Shown here one piece after another: positions 48,825 to 59,661 of a stretch of DNA of 64,000 nucleotides (within the stretch, counting starts at the first letter, position 1; the number at the start of each line of letters is the position of its first letter). The translations under genes were made by a program, and so were the position numbers. Below the pieces are notes generated by a model. It saw nothing but the letters and a program-made list of their open reading frames with translations, ran no database searches and was not told the DNA's origin. This DNA is from Cyanoderma ruficeps (lineage: Eukaryota > Chordata > Aves > Passeriformes > Timaliidae), in assembly GCA_008694505.1 (NCBI GenBank), contig VZDJ01007755.1, forward strand, positions 4,862,936 through 4,926,935. Direction: 5' to 3'.

Positions 48825-49010
48825 TCAAGGAAATAATAATAATAAATACTTTGCACTTATACGGCAGCTTTTATCCCAAGTTTTCAAAGGATTTTTCAAA
48901 CTTTAATGGTGTTCCACTTTATTCTCTGTTGGTAAGATGGTCACATGGTGATGTGGGAGCTGAGGAGACAGAAGGCAATTTATAGGGTGGTGGGACACTA
49001 ATGCAGAGCT
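48825..49010 (+). repeat. Ancient amniote dispersed repeat remnant
   Basis: AATAATAATAATAAATACTT then TTGCACTTATACGGCAGCTT, ATCCCAAGTTTTCAAAGGAT and TTTTCAAACTTTAATG follow the well-known old-repeat text 'CACTTATATAGCGC-CTTTCATCCAAGGATCTCAAAGCGCTTTACAAA'. A decayed GAGCTGAGGAGACAGA later fits 'GAAACTGAGGCACAGA'. The family name is not assigned here. The copy predates birds. Confidence 0.55.
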
Positions 49011-49751
49011 TAGGAAGCAATGCAAGCCACTGACAACAGCTCTATGGCTAAATCATGTTTAAGATAAAATAGTCTCTCTAATCTGTCACTGTCACAGTTT
49101 GCTGCAGTAGAAAGGGACAAAATCTTCTCTGTAATCCATCGATTCTGCTGCAGATGCTGCAGCAAAGGAACCCAAGTTTTGGTTGGTTTAGCAATATCTC
49201 TTGATCTATTTACTTTAGCAAACCCTGGTCTCATTTTTTTTTTCTTTTTGGTCTTCCACAATACTTAAAAATATGTGCAAAAATCTATAATTGTGGTATA
49301 TCTACCTATGTTCACAGAAGGCAATAACACAGTAAAAATGCAGACTAACTTGAGTAATTGTCTTGCTTATTTTACACTTTCATGGCTCCAAAATATTCTG
49401 CACTTGAATTTATTCAAAGAGAGAAATTTTGGCCAGTCAGGAAATATATCTCTCTTTCCCCCTCTTTATTTTTCTTTTCTGTTTGTAATTGGAAAAAGCA
49501 CTGTTTTCTCAGTGTTAGAAATATTCACAAATTTGATATTCAAGTGAAGAAATGAAAAAAAGGATTTTTTTCCACTGGAAGGGTGACATATAAGTAGCCC
49601 TTTTTAAAAAATACTTCCATATCCAATGTATAAACAATCAGTGCTCTGGAGGCATCTCCTAAGTGACCTTACAGACATAGGGAATACTATGTTATCTGAG
49701 GCTCACAGGAAACCCGGCCTTATCTGTAACTAATATGAATTAGAGGAGCTC

Positions 49752-49796
49752 TGATGAAATCTATGGAGCTACACCAGTTTACGCAGGCTGAAAATC
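49752..49796 (+). repeat. Old amniote repeat fragment
   Basis: TGATGAAATCTATGGAGCTA followed by CACCAGTTTACGCAGGCTGA parallels the common reptile/bird repeat phrase 'TGAAGTCAATGGAGCTACAC-CAATTTACACCAGCTGAGGA'. It lies within a segment rich in ACAAAGG (TCF/SOX-type) words at about 49818 and 49849. The comparison is from memory. Confidence 0.45.
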
Positions 49797-50606
49797 ATGC
49801 TCAACTGTTCCCAGTCAAACAAAGGCACACAATTCTCCATTTGCCTCAACAAAGGCAGATGCTCTACCTCCTTACCTGCTCCATTTGCTTTAACGAGGTG
49901 TTCACAGCAAAGCGTAAATGGTACCATTTAGACGTCAACATTAAGCATGGCGATGTTTTAAGGGTAGCACTTAAGGAAATTAAATGCGTAATCTGAGCTA
50001 ATGTGAATGGTGTATGACTGTTGTTAAATAAAGCTAAAACGGACAAAGTAAAATTCTCTCAAGTGCCTCTAAAGAAGGCATGTTGTTAGTTGTGTGAGTT
50101 ACACACATGAGGCATAATCTTGGTACACTGAAAATTTATCTGTTCAGATTTTTAGCAGGGAAACGGATGATTATGATGACTATGTCTGTTCCATGGCACT
50201 GGCAGTGCCTGTTACAACATCAGTATTTGATATGCAAAATTCTAAAGGTGGAGAAATCCTGTGTGTTAGGAGATGCTGGGGAAGGACTGTGGCTGTACTG
50301 TGCACACAAGGAGACAGGAAGGTGCTGTTTTGTGCCTGTTCCCACATAGTACAAATGTAAGTGGCAGAGGTATGATTTCATAGATTTACCTCAGTGATGT
50401 AGGTGGTGTCACTGGCTGTGCTGGAATTATATACCAGATTTACTTCTGTCTGAAATGAGAATTGGGACTGGCTAATTTAGCTTAGCATGCTGATACAAAA
50501 TAGAAAGTGAAAATGTCATTCATTTGTGTCTCTTCTTGTACTGAGAAACTGCTGGAGGCCTTATCAGAATGGAAATGTTAGTACTAACAACACAGTATTT
50601 CTTTTA

Positions 50607-50636
50607 TACATATATGTGTGCGTGTGTGTGTGTATA
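50607..50636. repeat. (TG)n/(TA)n microsatellite
   Basis: TACATATATGTGTGCG followed by about six TG units and TATA. Alternating purine-pyrimidine. Confidence 0.85.
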
Positions 50637-53600
50637 AACTATATTTGTTTTAAAACAGTTTTTAGGAACATTTTATGCCTATGTTAAGTCAAACCTTTGA
50701 TTACTGGCTCTAACCATGTTTATGAGGCTCAGTCTCTCACTTTGTGTGTCTATATATTAACCTGAGGAAAAAGCAATAGCCTTTGCCAGACTCAACAAAG
50801 CCCTGTATTCACGGGGAAAGCATTATCACAGATAAAAAAAATCTGATTTAAAATAATTTTCAGACCTTTCTACTACCCTTAGGTTAAAAAAAAAGGAAAA
50901 GAAAAAGAAAAAGCAATGAATAAATTAATAGCCACATCATCGTTGCAACAACCTAATTTCAATAGTATCGTAATAAAAGGACAAAGGTCATAGATTAAGG
51001 TATTGTAATGGAAATGCAAAATCTATATCTGCTCATAGGTTTAAAACTGTATTTTTAAAGATAGTACTAGTAATGATTATAATTTCAGCCTAGTGTCACT
51101 AATAAGAAAATAGTTCTATTTCATTCTGATTCAAGAACCAATATTTACAAGTATGGGTGTATATAAGCATAAATAAACAGTTCACAACCGCACTGAGAAT
51201 ATCTGCATGGAGTTTTGTGTCAGCTGTAGAACTGTTTGCCTAATGCTCTTATCAAGACACCTGTTACAATTTAACCTTTTTTTTCTCTTTCTCTTAGTAG
51301 GAGGCAAGTGATAGACTCAGGATGTGGCTAGAAAATGAAAATAGGAATATAATTTTCTTGGTTTCTGCAAAAATGTTAAAATGCATCAAATTTATAGTTC
51401 TTAAATTACCAAAGTATCCACAGTACTTAGAGTAAAATTACAGAGGGTAATGGACCTCAGACCTACTGAAGTCTGGCATCCAGAGTGCTCTATCCTAAAT
51501 AAACAATTCTGTCAGAGAACCCAAACTCAGCTTTGGTGAAGGAACCCAAAGTGAGTTCTGCATCAGTAAATGCAGAAAATTAATCTCTCCCTCCATAGAG
51601 AGCAGATAGAATAATTTCCCACAACTTGAATATGAAGAGTTCTTGTCCTCCTTCCTAATGACCCTCAAAGTCAGAGGCAAAAATACATAGAGGAGACTGT
51701 CATAAACAACATATATATTAAACTTTTGTCTGCAGTTTTTTACATGTGATTATTATAAGGAAGAAAAATAATATTGGCTTCCTATGGTATGTTGCATTTC
51801 CTGCCCCTCCATGTTCATGGCCCCTACTCCCCTTAAAATAGTTTCATGTATAGTCAAGGATCCATACAAAAATAACCAACATTCCCCCTACCTAATGTGA
51901 TAGTACTTAGTGTGGAAAAAACATTAATTTAACTTCTGTCGTTTCCTAATAAAATAATTAATGAGCAGTTTGCAGTGCCAAGGTAATGCTGTAGGACTCT
52001 TTCTCACCAGATCAGAACAGTAATAAAGAAGCACCTGAAGGGTTTTGAGTTCAGGGGATGTGTTCTGAATCACACATCAGGCAACAGACCTAAGGGACAT
52101 GAGAACGTGCTTAGCTGGGAAGACTCTTCTCACTTTCACCTGGATATACAAAGGTTTGCAACCCTGGCAATCAACTGTCTTTCTGCCAGTAGAGCAACTT
52201 TCAGCCTTTCAAATTGTTTCCTTCCACAGGACCAGACCCCTGACTCCTACAGTGTTGTGTTGTCTTGTGGCCACCCCTGGTTCTCTGTCCTGAGCCTCCC
52301 TTGCTGAGATAATGAGTTTGAGGGCAGAGATATAAAAACTGATGTACCATTAGTAGCATGCAAGCTGCTTCAAATCTGTACAGCCTGTGGGGAAAATTGG
52401 TCCTTCTGGGCATGCACGCGACACAGGACCTACTGCTGGCAGTGTCTCCCAAAGTAGCTCAGCTTGGAAACACCTGATCTGATGCATAGTGGAAGTGCAG
52501 AACATCTGCAGAACTTTGTCCAGCTTAGTTCTTGTGCTCTCAAGCCTCCTCTGTTGCTAGCAGAACTGACCTCTTATCCTGAAGCATTGCTTTTGCTTTT
52601 GCTTTTTCACCTGTACTGGAGCATTTGGAGAGGAAAGGTGGGCAGAGCTCCTCCAGCTTCTCACCTCCTGCAGGCCAAGGTTAGGAATGGCACTGAGCAC
52701 AGACCGGGAGGGTGAAAGGGACAAAGGGGCTGTTTATTTTGCTGGTTAGAAGACTGTCTTGCCTATGTTGAACTTACTTACTGGTGGCAAGATAGCAGCC
52801 TTGACTTAAAGGTGGAAACCATAAATCAATTTTGTGCAACCTTTTCCTGGGAACACACTCTTTTTGGAGTAATAGGCTATTGTAAATGGATGTGTGAGGT
52901 AGGGAGGATGTGAGGCGAGGCATGGGCCGTGCTGAAGTACAGGTTGTGTTTGGTTTAGGCCATGTCTTTATCAGCCTCTTGTGAGCCAGTCAAGAAACAT
53001 CATGAGTTATAATCTGGTCTTCTCTGCACTCCTAAAAGCTCCTTGGGATAAATATGTTCTGGAGATCATAGAAAGCCACAAATTTATTTTGTAGAAGATG
53101 GATCTAATTTTCTTGTCTTTACACATTTCATGATTTTTAAAGCTAAGCAGATTTGGTCCTCATTTATGCATGTTGATATGCATAAAAATGGACATTGCTC
53201 ATAGTACAAGCTTTTCTACAACATATTTATTTTTAATATTTAGTTATTTAATTTGAAAATGTATACAACTCTTCAGACACTCTCACACAGAAGACCTAGT
53301 CTTTCAACTCAAACTATTACAGAGATGTTTTCAAAGAGCTTGCATTTCTTCTGTAAAGGAAAGGAAGATGTTTTGGGGGGATTTGTTCACAAATGCAGCC
53401 CACACTTCGTGGTTTCAAACTCCTTCAGTGCAAGCGAAATGTGTTATCTTCATTTACCATTTCTTCCCACAAAGGAAGCTCAGGTAGGATTTCTCACGTC
53501 AGTGCAGAAGACACAAATCTGAATATGTACATGTGTGTGTGGACATGTGTTTTAAAAGAAAGCTGGATTTTTCCATAAAAACTTCTGTAGCAAACCAGTA

Positions 53601-53739
53601 TGGTGCTCTGTGTTTGCCTTGGCCTCATGCTTCTGTGCAGTTGCAGAATGAAGAGATAGAAAACAACTTGCACGTAATTTGTGTTGTGTCTCTCTTCCAG
53701 TGATGTTCTGTTCTTTGCCGTGTACTGCTCAGGTTTTCC

Positions 53740-53845
53740 AATTTGTTTTTAAATAGCTTGTGGTTATGGCTTCTCCATCTTCCCTTGGGATACTATTCCA
53801 CAACCTAATGGTTCTCAAAATTAGAATTTTTGCTTCATCCCAGGT
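53740..53845 (-). mobile_element. Decayed CR1/L3-like LINE fragment, minus orientation
   Basis: In plus-strand order GGCTTCTCCATCTTCCCTTG, GATACTATTCCACAACCTAA, TGGTTCTCAAAATTAGAA and TTTTTGCTTCATCCCAGGT track the antisense CR1/L3 text 'GACTCCACCACTTCCCTGGG-CAGCCTATTCCACAGCCTCA...GAAGTTCTTCCT'. It is much more diverged than the CR1 copies at 13990 and 38290, so it is an old insertion. Confidence 0.5.
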
Positions 53846-56800
53846 GTATGACTTTGTTTATAAAGCGGTGAATTCATGCAGTAACGTGCATGGTGCTGAT
53901 GTTTCACATGGGGACATTTATGTGAAGTGCTTCCATTGAAAAATGGGGATAAAATAAAAAAAATCTTATTAAGTGAATTTACAATATATGATGTGTAAAC
54001 ATGCTTTTATTTTGCAATTTCACTACAAAATTAGTGACACATACAACTGTAATACTCTATTGCTACATAAAAATTAATTACCAAGAATTCTATTTTTCCA
54101 AAGCTTAGGATCACAGCAAATTAATTAAAATTCTTCATATAAAAGAAGGAATTTCATAATACATCCTTACAAAGTATATGTATAGTACATTTCAACCTTT
54201 TAAATTTTGTGACTGTAAGAGGACCTTTTTTCTTTTTCTGCTTTTTGAATAAGGCGGCAATTGAGATCTATCACATCCATAGCATGTATCACTGTTTTTA
54301 TTCAAGAATTCTTGTAAAAATAAAGCATTTCTTTTATTCACAAAAATCATAATTGCAACATACATAAAACCTGTCAAAGCTCCAATTTCCAATATTCTAA
54401 TGAATATCAAAAGAGTCCAGCATTTGTGACTTTGACAAATTGCAAATGAGGTTTTATTCATTAAGAGGACCGCTAATGTTTATTTAAATGCAATTTACTG
54501 TTGCATTATTGATTAGCTACTGCAAAATTATCTTACAAGGAGCACGTGTAGCAAGAAGATTTCAGGTTGAGAAAGGATTTATCTAGGGAAGGCCTGTAGG
54601 CTCGATTTAGGCCCCAGGACATGAGAGTTTTAATTTATCTGGAAAGAAAGGCCTGGTGGAAGGTTTGCTTTGTTTGCATTTAGACAGCAGATGAAAGGGG
54701 TTTTGATGTTGAGCTGAGAGAAAATGGCTGCCACTCTTGTTATTCACAGAGAGAATTGAGCAAAAGGAAAAATCTATTATAGGGGGCAAGATAAAAAAAT
54801 GTCTGTCCTCCCCTGCCCCCCGCCCCCAGTCCTATTCAGCATCAGGCTGTACGTGGCTTGTTATTTTTGGAAGGAGAAATAATAAAGAAAATGTTGCTTT
54901 TTATCTAAAATATCTTACCCCCCACCATATTACATTAATTACTAAGCCCCAGTGTGTTTTTTCAGTGCCACAAAATTCCAGTGAGACTGCCATGTCTGAC
55001 CTGAGAGTACAAATGAAATCCGGGCCTATATATTTTAATGAAACCTGAATGTATAGTGTTTTCACTGTTTCCCAACATAAGCAATCACTTTCTGGGAATG
55101 TTTCATGGAATTAATTGATAACAGCTCAAAGAGTCATATACAGCCTCTTTGGCTTCCACCTTAAGGAGGGAGGCATCTGCAGTACTTACTTGTTTTAGCA
55201 CCGGTTTTGTCTACAAGAATCAATTAGTCATGTAAACCACTTGCATGAATCCTATCCTTCCTGAGGGGTTCTGCTGCAAGATTAAATAGTACTCAAGCAA
55301 ATACATATAAAAGATAGAGATTTTAGAAGGGGTAGTCATCCCATTAATCTAGAAGACTGAAGCCTGTGAACCCAAACAATGACACGGGATCAGGTGGAAT
55401 CTGGTAAGCAGGCAGCCTCTGTTCCTGAAATAAAATATTTTAAATTTCCAGCTTAGAGAAAAGTGTGTTAAACAGAACAAACTGCTACTTCAAAAGGCAT
55501 GGATCAAGTATGCAGTAGCACAACCTGAATGTTCTTTTCTGGACTCATTACAACCTGACAGGGCTTCTCATTTCAAATGACAGTCAGGAAAACTTGGAAA
55601 GCTCTCAGCCAATTGCAAGGTGGAAGAATGATCCGACTAAAATTAAATCTGAAACTCAAATATTACACCAAGACCTTTCAACTTACTCATTATTCCATTA
55701 AACCAACTGTAGAAGCACCATTCTTCATCTGAAATGAGTTTAAAAAAACTTTCATTGTGTGACTTGGTCCACAAATAAGAGTGACGGGAGCAGAATGATA
55801 TTTTCCTTCAGGGCTTATACCTTTAGTGACTCTGATGGTGATGACTAAGTATCAGATCTGACAAGCTGAAGGTTAATTACTTACTCTGTGTTTCAGGTCT
55901 GTCAGGGCAGAATATCAGCATCAATTTATTTACCAAAAGTCAGGAGTATTTGGTATTTACTTTGGGAATAGAGAACTGTTGTTCTAAAGACTTGTCTTTA
56001 GAAAAATGCCAGCTTTCTACTAAACTGAAAATGTTTCTCTGCTTCCCATTTTGGCTTCATTTAAATTTCTCCTTTCTTCAACTTCCAAGGATCTCTTGGT
56101 ATTTTTTTCTCTTTACCTTCAGTCCTTGGCAAACAGTAAAATACTTCACATCATGTCAGTGAAAATCATGAGCAATTAGAATGCTCAAATAGAAAGCAAA
56201 GTAGGTGGTGTAACTTTGAGACAGATGAACGTATGCATAGTGATCCATTAGAAAATACAGAAAACCTTAAATCACACTGTTAGGGAAAAGTCTTAAAAAA
56301 ATCAGGTTGGTGACAAAAATCTTTCCCCATGAATGTGACGTATTTCAATCATTAACTGACGAGGAAAACAGATTAGGTGGTGCTGCTGCTGCAGCAAAGG
56401 AGAGGGATGTCTGGAATGCTGCCAGTGAAGCATTGCTTGGTAAATTTTTCAGTCTTTTCCAATTTAAATTTTTTATATTTTTTTTGCAGCCCACAATTAA
56501 AATGAAAACAAAAGCTTATGGGAAGAGGTATCTACTTATATCACATACATTTACAAGCCTCTGGAGTCTTCTTCAGCAGCATTGCTCTCACCTTCTCTCT
56601 GACCCTGTTCTTCATGTGCCCCCACATCCCTCAGTCTCCCGTTTTGCTAAAACTTTAGTTATATCTCATTCTTCTGTGTTTTTTTCTACTTTTCTCAAAG
56701 ATTGTCTTCCTCCCTGATACCTGTGTTTAGTTGGGATTTATTTGGGTGCAATTAATTAAATCTGGATTTCACCTGGGCTGCGTTGGAAAGGCGCAGAATT

Positions 56801-57814
56801 CCAGTGGCACTGTATGACAGGAGACACTTAAATATAGATGCAGTGTCCTATTTCCTTTTTGTAGTCTCTAGTATCCCGCTCTTGCTTGTTTACTCAGACT
56901 ATATATAGAGCTGCCCTTTTGTTTTCAGAAAAAAATTCCTTTGCATGCATTATCTATCCATAAATACTTTTCTTTGCTGTGTAGAAGCCTACAGCTAAGT
57001 TGGAGCCAAGTTATGCTGAGATCCCTGATCAAAACGCACACTTCAATGAAAATATCACTCATTATGAATTTGCTCTGATGTTTCCTGCAACAAACATTTA
57101 GGAACTGGTTTGTTTTCTCTTCTCTATGTCTGACTTTAATTTAGAACCCAAAGCACAAGTTAGTTACATGTATATTTAAAAAAAAAATAAAAATAATAGT
57201 AACAACAACAGAAAAATGACTTCTATGCAACACCAAGGAATAAAAATTTTATTTTTTATTGTCTATTTTTTTTACATTCTCAGTACCCCAACCTTTAACA
57301 GAAATATTCTCTATTTCTTTAAAAGGATGATGGCTATCCCCTACTCAAATCCATGTATTGAAAACAAACAGTTTCTTAGCATTTTCCCCAATATCTTTTT
57401 TCCAAAGACAAATGAAAATTTCTCTAATGTCTTCTGAGCCAAAAGGAGTGTCAAACAAAACAACATTCTGTATAAAAGAAAATCAAAAAGAAACTTGACA
57501 TCCATATAAGACCTTGGGGAAAAATGCTGCTTGTATATGTTGAATCTCATAGATTTGTTCTACTTTGAATAATTTACCTTGAGGATTTGGCATAATATGC
57601 ATAGAAAAATCTTGGCAGAAGGAATATAAAGAGAATGTGCTGTGCAATGCAAGGGTACAGAAATGTAGGAAGAACAGTTTTGGTGGTGGAGTGTTGGTCC
57701 TGTGCATAAAGGATGGCTAAGAGTCATCTCAGATAAGTCAAGCAACTCCTATCATCTAATGCAGGATATCTATGCTAGACATACAGAGGAAAAATACAGA
57801 GTTCAGACTATACT

Positions 57815-58694
57815 GTCTGTGTTGGGTTGACTCTGACTGGATGCCAGGTGCCCACTAGAGCCACTCTATCCTCATCTGAAATGGGGAGAGAAAATATAAC
57901 AAAACTCTTGGGTCAAGATAATTATAGGGAGAAATCACTCACCAATTATTCTCATGGGCAAACAGACATGAATTGGGGAAAATTTATTACCAATGAAAAA
58001 AGAGTAGGATTACAAAAAAATAACAAATGAAGCTTCAAAAAACTTCTCTCCACCCCTCCCTTCTTTCCAGGTTTAACTTCTCTCCCCATATTACCTACAT
58101 CACCTCCACTGGCCCAGGGAGACAGGGAATGGGGGATGTGGTCAGGTCTTCACAAGTTGCATCTGCCACTCCTTCCTCCTAGAGGAAGCGTTCCTCACAC
58201 TCTTCTCCTGCTCCCCATGGAGTCCCTCATGGAGCCTGCTCCAACATTGCCTTGCCCTGGGGTCACAGCCTCCTTCAGGCAGTTGTACAGTCCTTCACAG
58301 CATGCAGGTGAATCTTTGCTCCACTGTGGACCTCCATAAGCTGCAGGGGGACAGTTTGTCTCTCTGTGGTCTTCATCATGGACCGCAGTGGAATCTCTGC
58401 TCCGTGCATGGAGCATCTCCTGCTCCTCCTTCTTTACTGACCTCAGGGTCTACAGAGTTCTTTCATGTATTCTCCTTTCTCTCTGGTTGCAGACAGGGTT
58501 GTTTTTCATATTTTCCCCCCTTCTTAAATATGTCCCAGATATGCTAACATTATTATCAATGCACTTGGCTTTGGTCCATCTTGGAGTCAGCTAGCACTGG
58601 CTCTATTGGACATGGGGGAAGCTCCTGGCATCTTCTGACAGGATCAGCACCTTTCTATCTTTCCTTTGCTGCCAAGCAAACCCAACGCACTGTC
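57815..58694 (-). mobile_element. Solo LTR of an endogenous retrovirus, with target duplication
   Basis: The LTR spans 57820-58689 (870 bp) and begins TGTGTTGGGTT and ends AACCCAACGCA, a TG...CA element with an 11-bp near-perfect terminal inverted repeat. It is flanked by the 5-bp direct repeat CTGTC (57815-57819 and 58690-58694), a target site duplication. Its sense strand is minus: on that strand a TATA-like CATATTTAAGAAG (58520-58532) precedes an AATAAA signal (57983-57988), in the promoter-then-polyadenylation order of an LTR. From memory its body matches a neoavian ERV LTR family. No gag, pol or env lies beside it, so the provirus was reduced to one LTR by recombination. The copy has drifted. 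Confidence 0.93.
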
Positions 58695-59078
58695 AAGTTC
58701 CTGTTCTGGATTTACTCTCAAGCTTGAAGAAGACCAAAGAGACTTACAGGGTATAGTCATGAAATTCGGTACAAAGTATTTTCAAAATGAGGGATTATGG
58801 TAGGAAATGGTGAAGCACAATAAAAAGAAAATCAAGAGGGATTCAAATGGCAAAACACTGTCAAAATGCTCATGAATAGAGAAAAGAGAGTTTAAAGATA
58901 CTGCCATGGATTCAGCAAATATATGCCAACTATCAAAACAATCTCTAGTAAGACAATTACTTCCTCCCAGGCTGATGCATTTTAGGCAGTAGGAAACTAA
59001 CAATGAGATGAAGGACATTATTAAATATAAGAATTTTGACTTTCAAATGGAAGTTCTGTTCAAGTGAGGCAAATAATT

Positions 59079-59099
59079 AAAAAAAAAAAAAAAAAAAAA
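59079..59099. repeat. Poly-A run
   Basis: Twenty-one consecutive A. No retrocopy lies upstream on plus that would make it a processed-transcript tail. Confidence 0.95.
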
Positions 59100-59641
59100 G
59101 AGAAAAGCTTTGGCAAGTAGGTGTTAAACACAATAAGGCAAGCCAAGAAAGGGTTCTGAAGAGCAGGTTGTTAAAGGCGCAATAACTAAAAGTGAATTCT
59201 CTTCAAACACATCAGAGGCAGGACTTGTGAGATAGTCTGTAGGGCCAATAGATGATGGATATAGTAAAGGAAAGCTCAAAGGAAACAAAGCCACATAAAG
59301 AAGCAAAATGAATTCTGTGCTTCTTTGTTCACTGGGAAGGGGGAAGGGAAGCAAGGCAGACCAAAAACTTTGTTTACAGGAGAAATACCAGAAAAGAAGC
59401 GGCATCAACTTTTAAAGAGCAGAGTTATCTCTCTCTAATCTGTTCCAGTTTCTCAAAGGAGTCACTGGATTTGAATGCAAAGCTGTTCTGATAAAAACAG
59501 TCTGCATAGATGTCTCCAAGTGCTTCATCAAAGGCTCCTAAAAAACCCATCCTATCATGCTTTAATGGCCAGATAATCACACATGAAAGTTCAAAGATAG
59601 GCACCTACCTCTGTAATGAGGCGCCTGAATAAATTATTTTC

Positions 59642-59661
59642 TATTTATTTATTTATTTATA
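59642..59661. repeat. (ATTT)n simple repeat
   Basis: About five TATT units, low complexity. Confidence 0.85.

Larger units (their letters stand above)
49011..57814. other. Long unique non-coding stretch with old repeat fragments
   Basis: No gene is supported. Contents noted: an old repeat phrase at 49752-49796; a (TG)n tract at 50607-50636; A-rich runs near 50888-50915; a decayed CR1-like element at 53740-53845; and repeat-free, AT-rich, enhancer-like DNA at 54,130-54,560. Open frames reach at most 136 codons (56307-56717 plus) with no recognisable domain. Confidence 0.45.

Noticed and set aside
56307..56717. 136-codon frame as a gene
   Set aside because: It is rich in Phe and Ser from T-rich DNA, has no domain, and no promoter or splice context.
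58136..58594. Overlapping open frames
   Set aside because: They lie inside the solo LTR, which is non-coding.
57820..58689. Full provirus
   Set aside because: Only one LTR is present, with the target duplication directly at both ends, so there is no internal region.
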